The translations under genes were made by a program, and so were the position numbers. Under the pieces are notes generated by a model, which was not told the origin of the DNA, did no database searches, and was given only the letters and a program-made list of their open reading frames with translations. From contig CAJHZI010000459.1 of assembly GCA_905160935.1 (NCBI GenBank), positions 580,001-644,000 of the forward strand: a stretch of 64,000 nt of DNA, read 5' to 3'. This DNA is from Enchytraeus crypticus (lineage: Eukaryota > Annelida > Clitellata > Enchytraeida > Enchytraeidae). Below, one piece after another: positions 63,301-64,000 of this stretch. The stretch's first letter is position 1. Each line of letters opens with the position of its first letter.

Positions 63301-63843
63301 TTTAATTTGAAGAGAAACAAAGAGGGGAGAAATATGTGAAGAAATATTATGCCTATTCAATTTTTGGAAATGGCAATCCTGAGTAAAAGTCATTAAGTAA
63401 CTGTTCACGTGACGACGCTACATCTGACAGTCGTTTGTTTATAAACAATGCATTAAACACAATGATAAATACAGGAAAAATTATAAAATGTTCCTTAAAT
63501 TGATACTTATATTGGTATTTACCCCATAGAAGCTGATAATTACATACGTCTTCATAACATTTTACCATTTCCTATCTTCTAATAGGAAAGAAACACATTG
63601 AAAACGATTGTTTTGGGCATTTAAGATCAAACTGCTAGGATCGACAATACAATAAACATCATTTGTGTCAACAAGCTGCGTCCGGGCTTCACCTTCTATT
63701 GCCTGTTTACTTATTTCCTGTTGGGTATATCGTTCAACCTTGACAATTAATCGTCACACTTTTACGAGGAATAAGCTATACAAAGAGAAAACTATTAGAT
63801 TTAAGGAAGCTCCATCAGGAGTCCAATAGTAGTTGTTACTAAC
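63301..63843. other. Lectin B intron remainder
   Basis: Mostly unassigned. 63775-63830 is conserved with lectin A 29965-30020 (GAAAACTA.TAGATTTAAGG). Confidence 0.45.
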
Positions 63844-63901
63844 CGCCATTCTCATAAGCAACCAGAACACTCCCCTCCTCAGATATTCTTTCTAAATCTC
63901 C
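63844..63901 (-). CDS. Lectin B exon 2 homologue (58 bp)
   Basis: Acceptor TTTATTTCAG, donor G|GTTAGT, phase 0 to 1. It encodes GDLERISEEGSVLVAYENG. It is homologous to 30036-30078 by flanks (CTCCATCAGGAGTCCAATA in the following intron), but with a longer and different peptide. Confidence 0.6.
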
Positions 63902-64000
63902 CTGAAATAAATATGAATCTTTATTACACTATCAAAACGTGGTAGCAAATTACAATAAACAAACATACAAAAAATACCACAGTGCATTACAACAAATACT

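Larger units (their letters stand above)
59445..63901 (-). pseudogene. Lectin-like copy B (disrupted paralogue of lectin A)
   Basis: Exon homologues are 63844-63901, 61185-61376 and 59445-59812. Two independent lesions are visible. First, a 4-bp insertion (ATAG on the plus strand, 61181-61184) sits exactly between the last exon base and the donor GTATTT, so use of the moved donor adds 4 nt and shifts the frame. Second, a premature TGA at 59571-59573 replaces the AGG of GALERP-like sequence about 42 codons before the ancestral stop (59445-59447). The donor of the 58-bp exon is GTTAGT, weaker than GTAAGT in copy A. The exon is also 15 bp longer. It may still be transcribed or make a shorter product, but a full-length jacalin-like protein is unlikely. 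Further 5' exons lie outside the window. Confidence 0.72.

Overview
This is a eukaryotic, almost certainly metazoan (invertebrate) genomic window. The base composition is AT-rich, coding sequence is split by GT-AG introns, and there is immunoglobulin-type and jacalin-like coding sequence. Roughly half of the window is recognisable repeats: tRNA-derived SINEs, several non-LTR retrotransposon families, DNA transposon remnants, and many micro- and minisatellites. I could not fix the phylum from sequence alone. There is no bacterial-style operon, rRNA or CRISPR.

Host genes are all on the minus strand. (1) An intron-free 692-residue GTPase with Cys-rich clusters (1978-4056). (2) Ig receptor gene 1 (10676-16897): signal-peptide exon, V-type Ig exon, two more ectodomain exons and a transmembrane exon. 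(3) Lectin-like gene A (26430-35204): two short helical exons, a beta-rich exon and a jacalin-like terminal exon. (4) Ig receptor gene 2 (40452-45342): a V exon about 87% identical in protein to that of gene 1, an unrelated second Ig exon, a transmembrane exon and two tandemly duplicated cytoplasmic exons. (5) Lectin-like copy B (59445-63901), homologous to gene A exon by exon and intron by intron, but with a 4-bp insertion at a splice donor and a premature stop.

The order Ig1 - LecA - Ig2 - LecB, all in one orientation, with V exons 30.9 kb apart and lectin exons 33.6 kb apart, points to a tandemly duplicated two-module block. A GTPase, variable Ig receptors and a carbohydrate-binding-fold protein together suggest a fast-evolving recognition or immune-type cluster. 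No lectin signal peptide is visible, and transcription would run Ig2 then LecA. The Ig ectodomains and jacalin-like exons could therefore belong to one transmembrane protein with a cytosolic jacalin-like end. This is an inference that only a transcript can settle.

Repeat landscape: SINE-A (11 copies), SINE-B (4) and SINE-C (2) all carry pol III box A/B-like or box B-like motifs. LINE-Y (reverse transcriptase plus a characteristic C-terminal region) has about a dozen fragments. LINE-X has a C-terminal region resembling restriction-like-endonuclease elements. Other LINE pieces lie at 9.5-10.1, 25.4 and 62.6-63.3 kb. A 1.27-kb hAT-like element with a perfect 8-bp target duplication lies at 19327-20598, a hAT-like remnant at 7539-8330, and piggyBac-like termini at 51441/54869. 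From 36.2 to 40.0 kb, a chain of GC-richer coding-like segments is punctuated by ATT/AAT arrays that read as poly-Asn or poly-Ile. A 5'-truncated, mutated second copy of part of it is at 58148-58675, so this is probably a mobile element and not a host gene.

Coordinates of exons were set by reading splice dinucleotides and codon phase by eye. Repeat boundaries are approximate to a few bases unless a target duplication is given.
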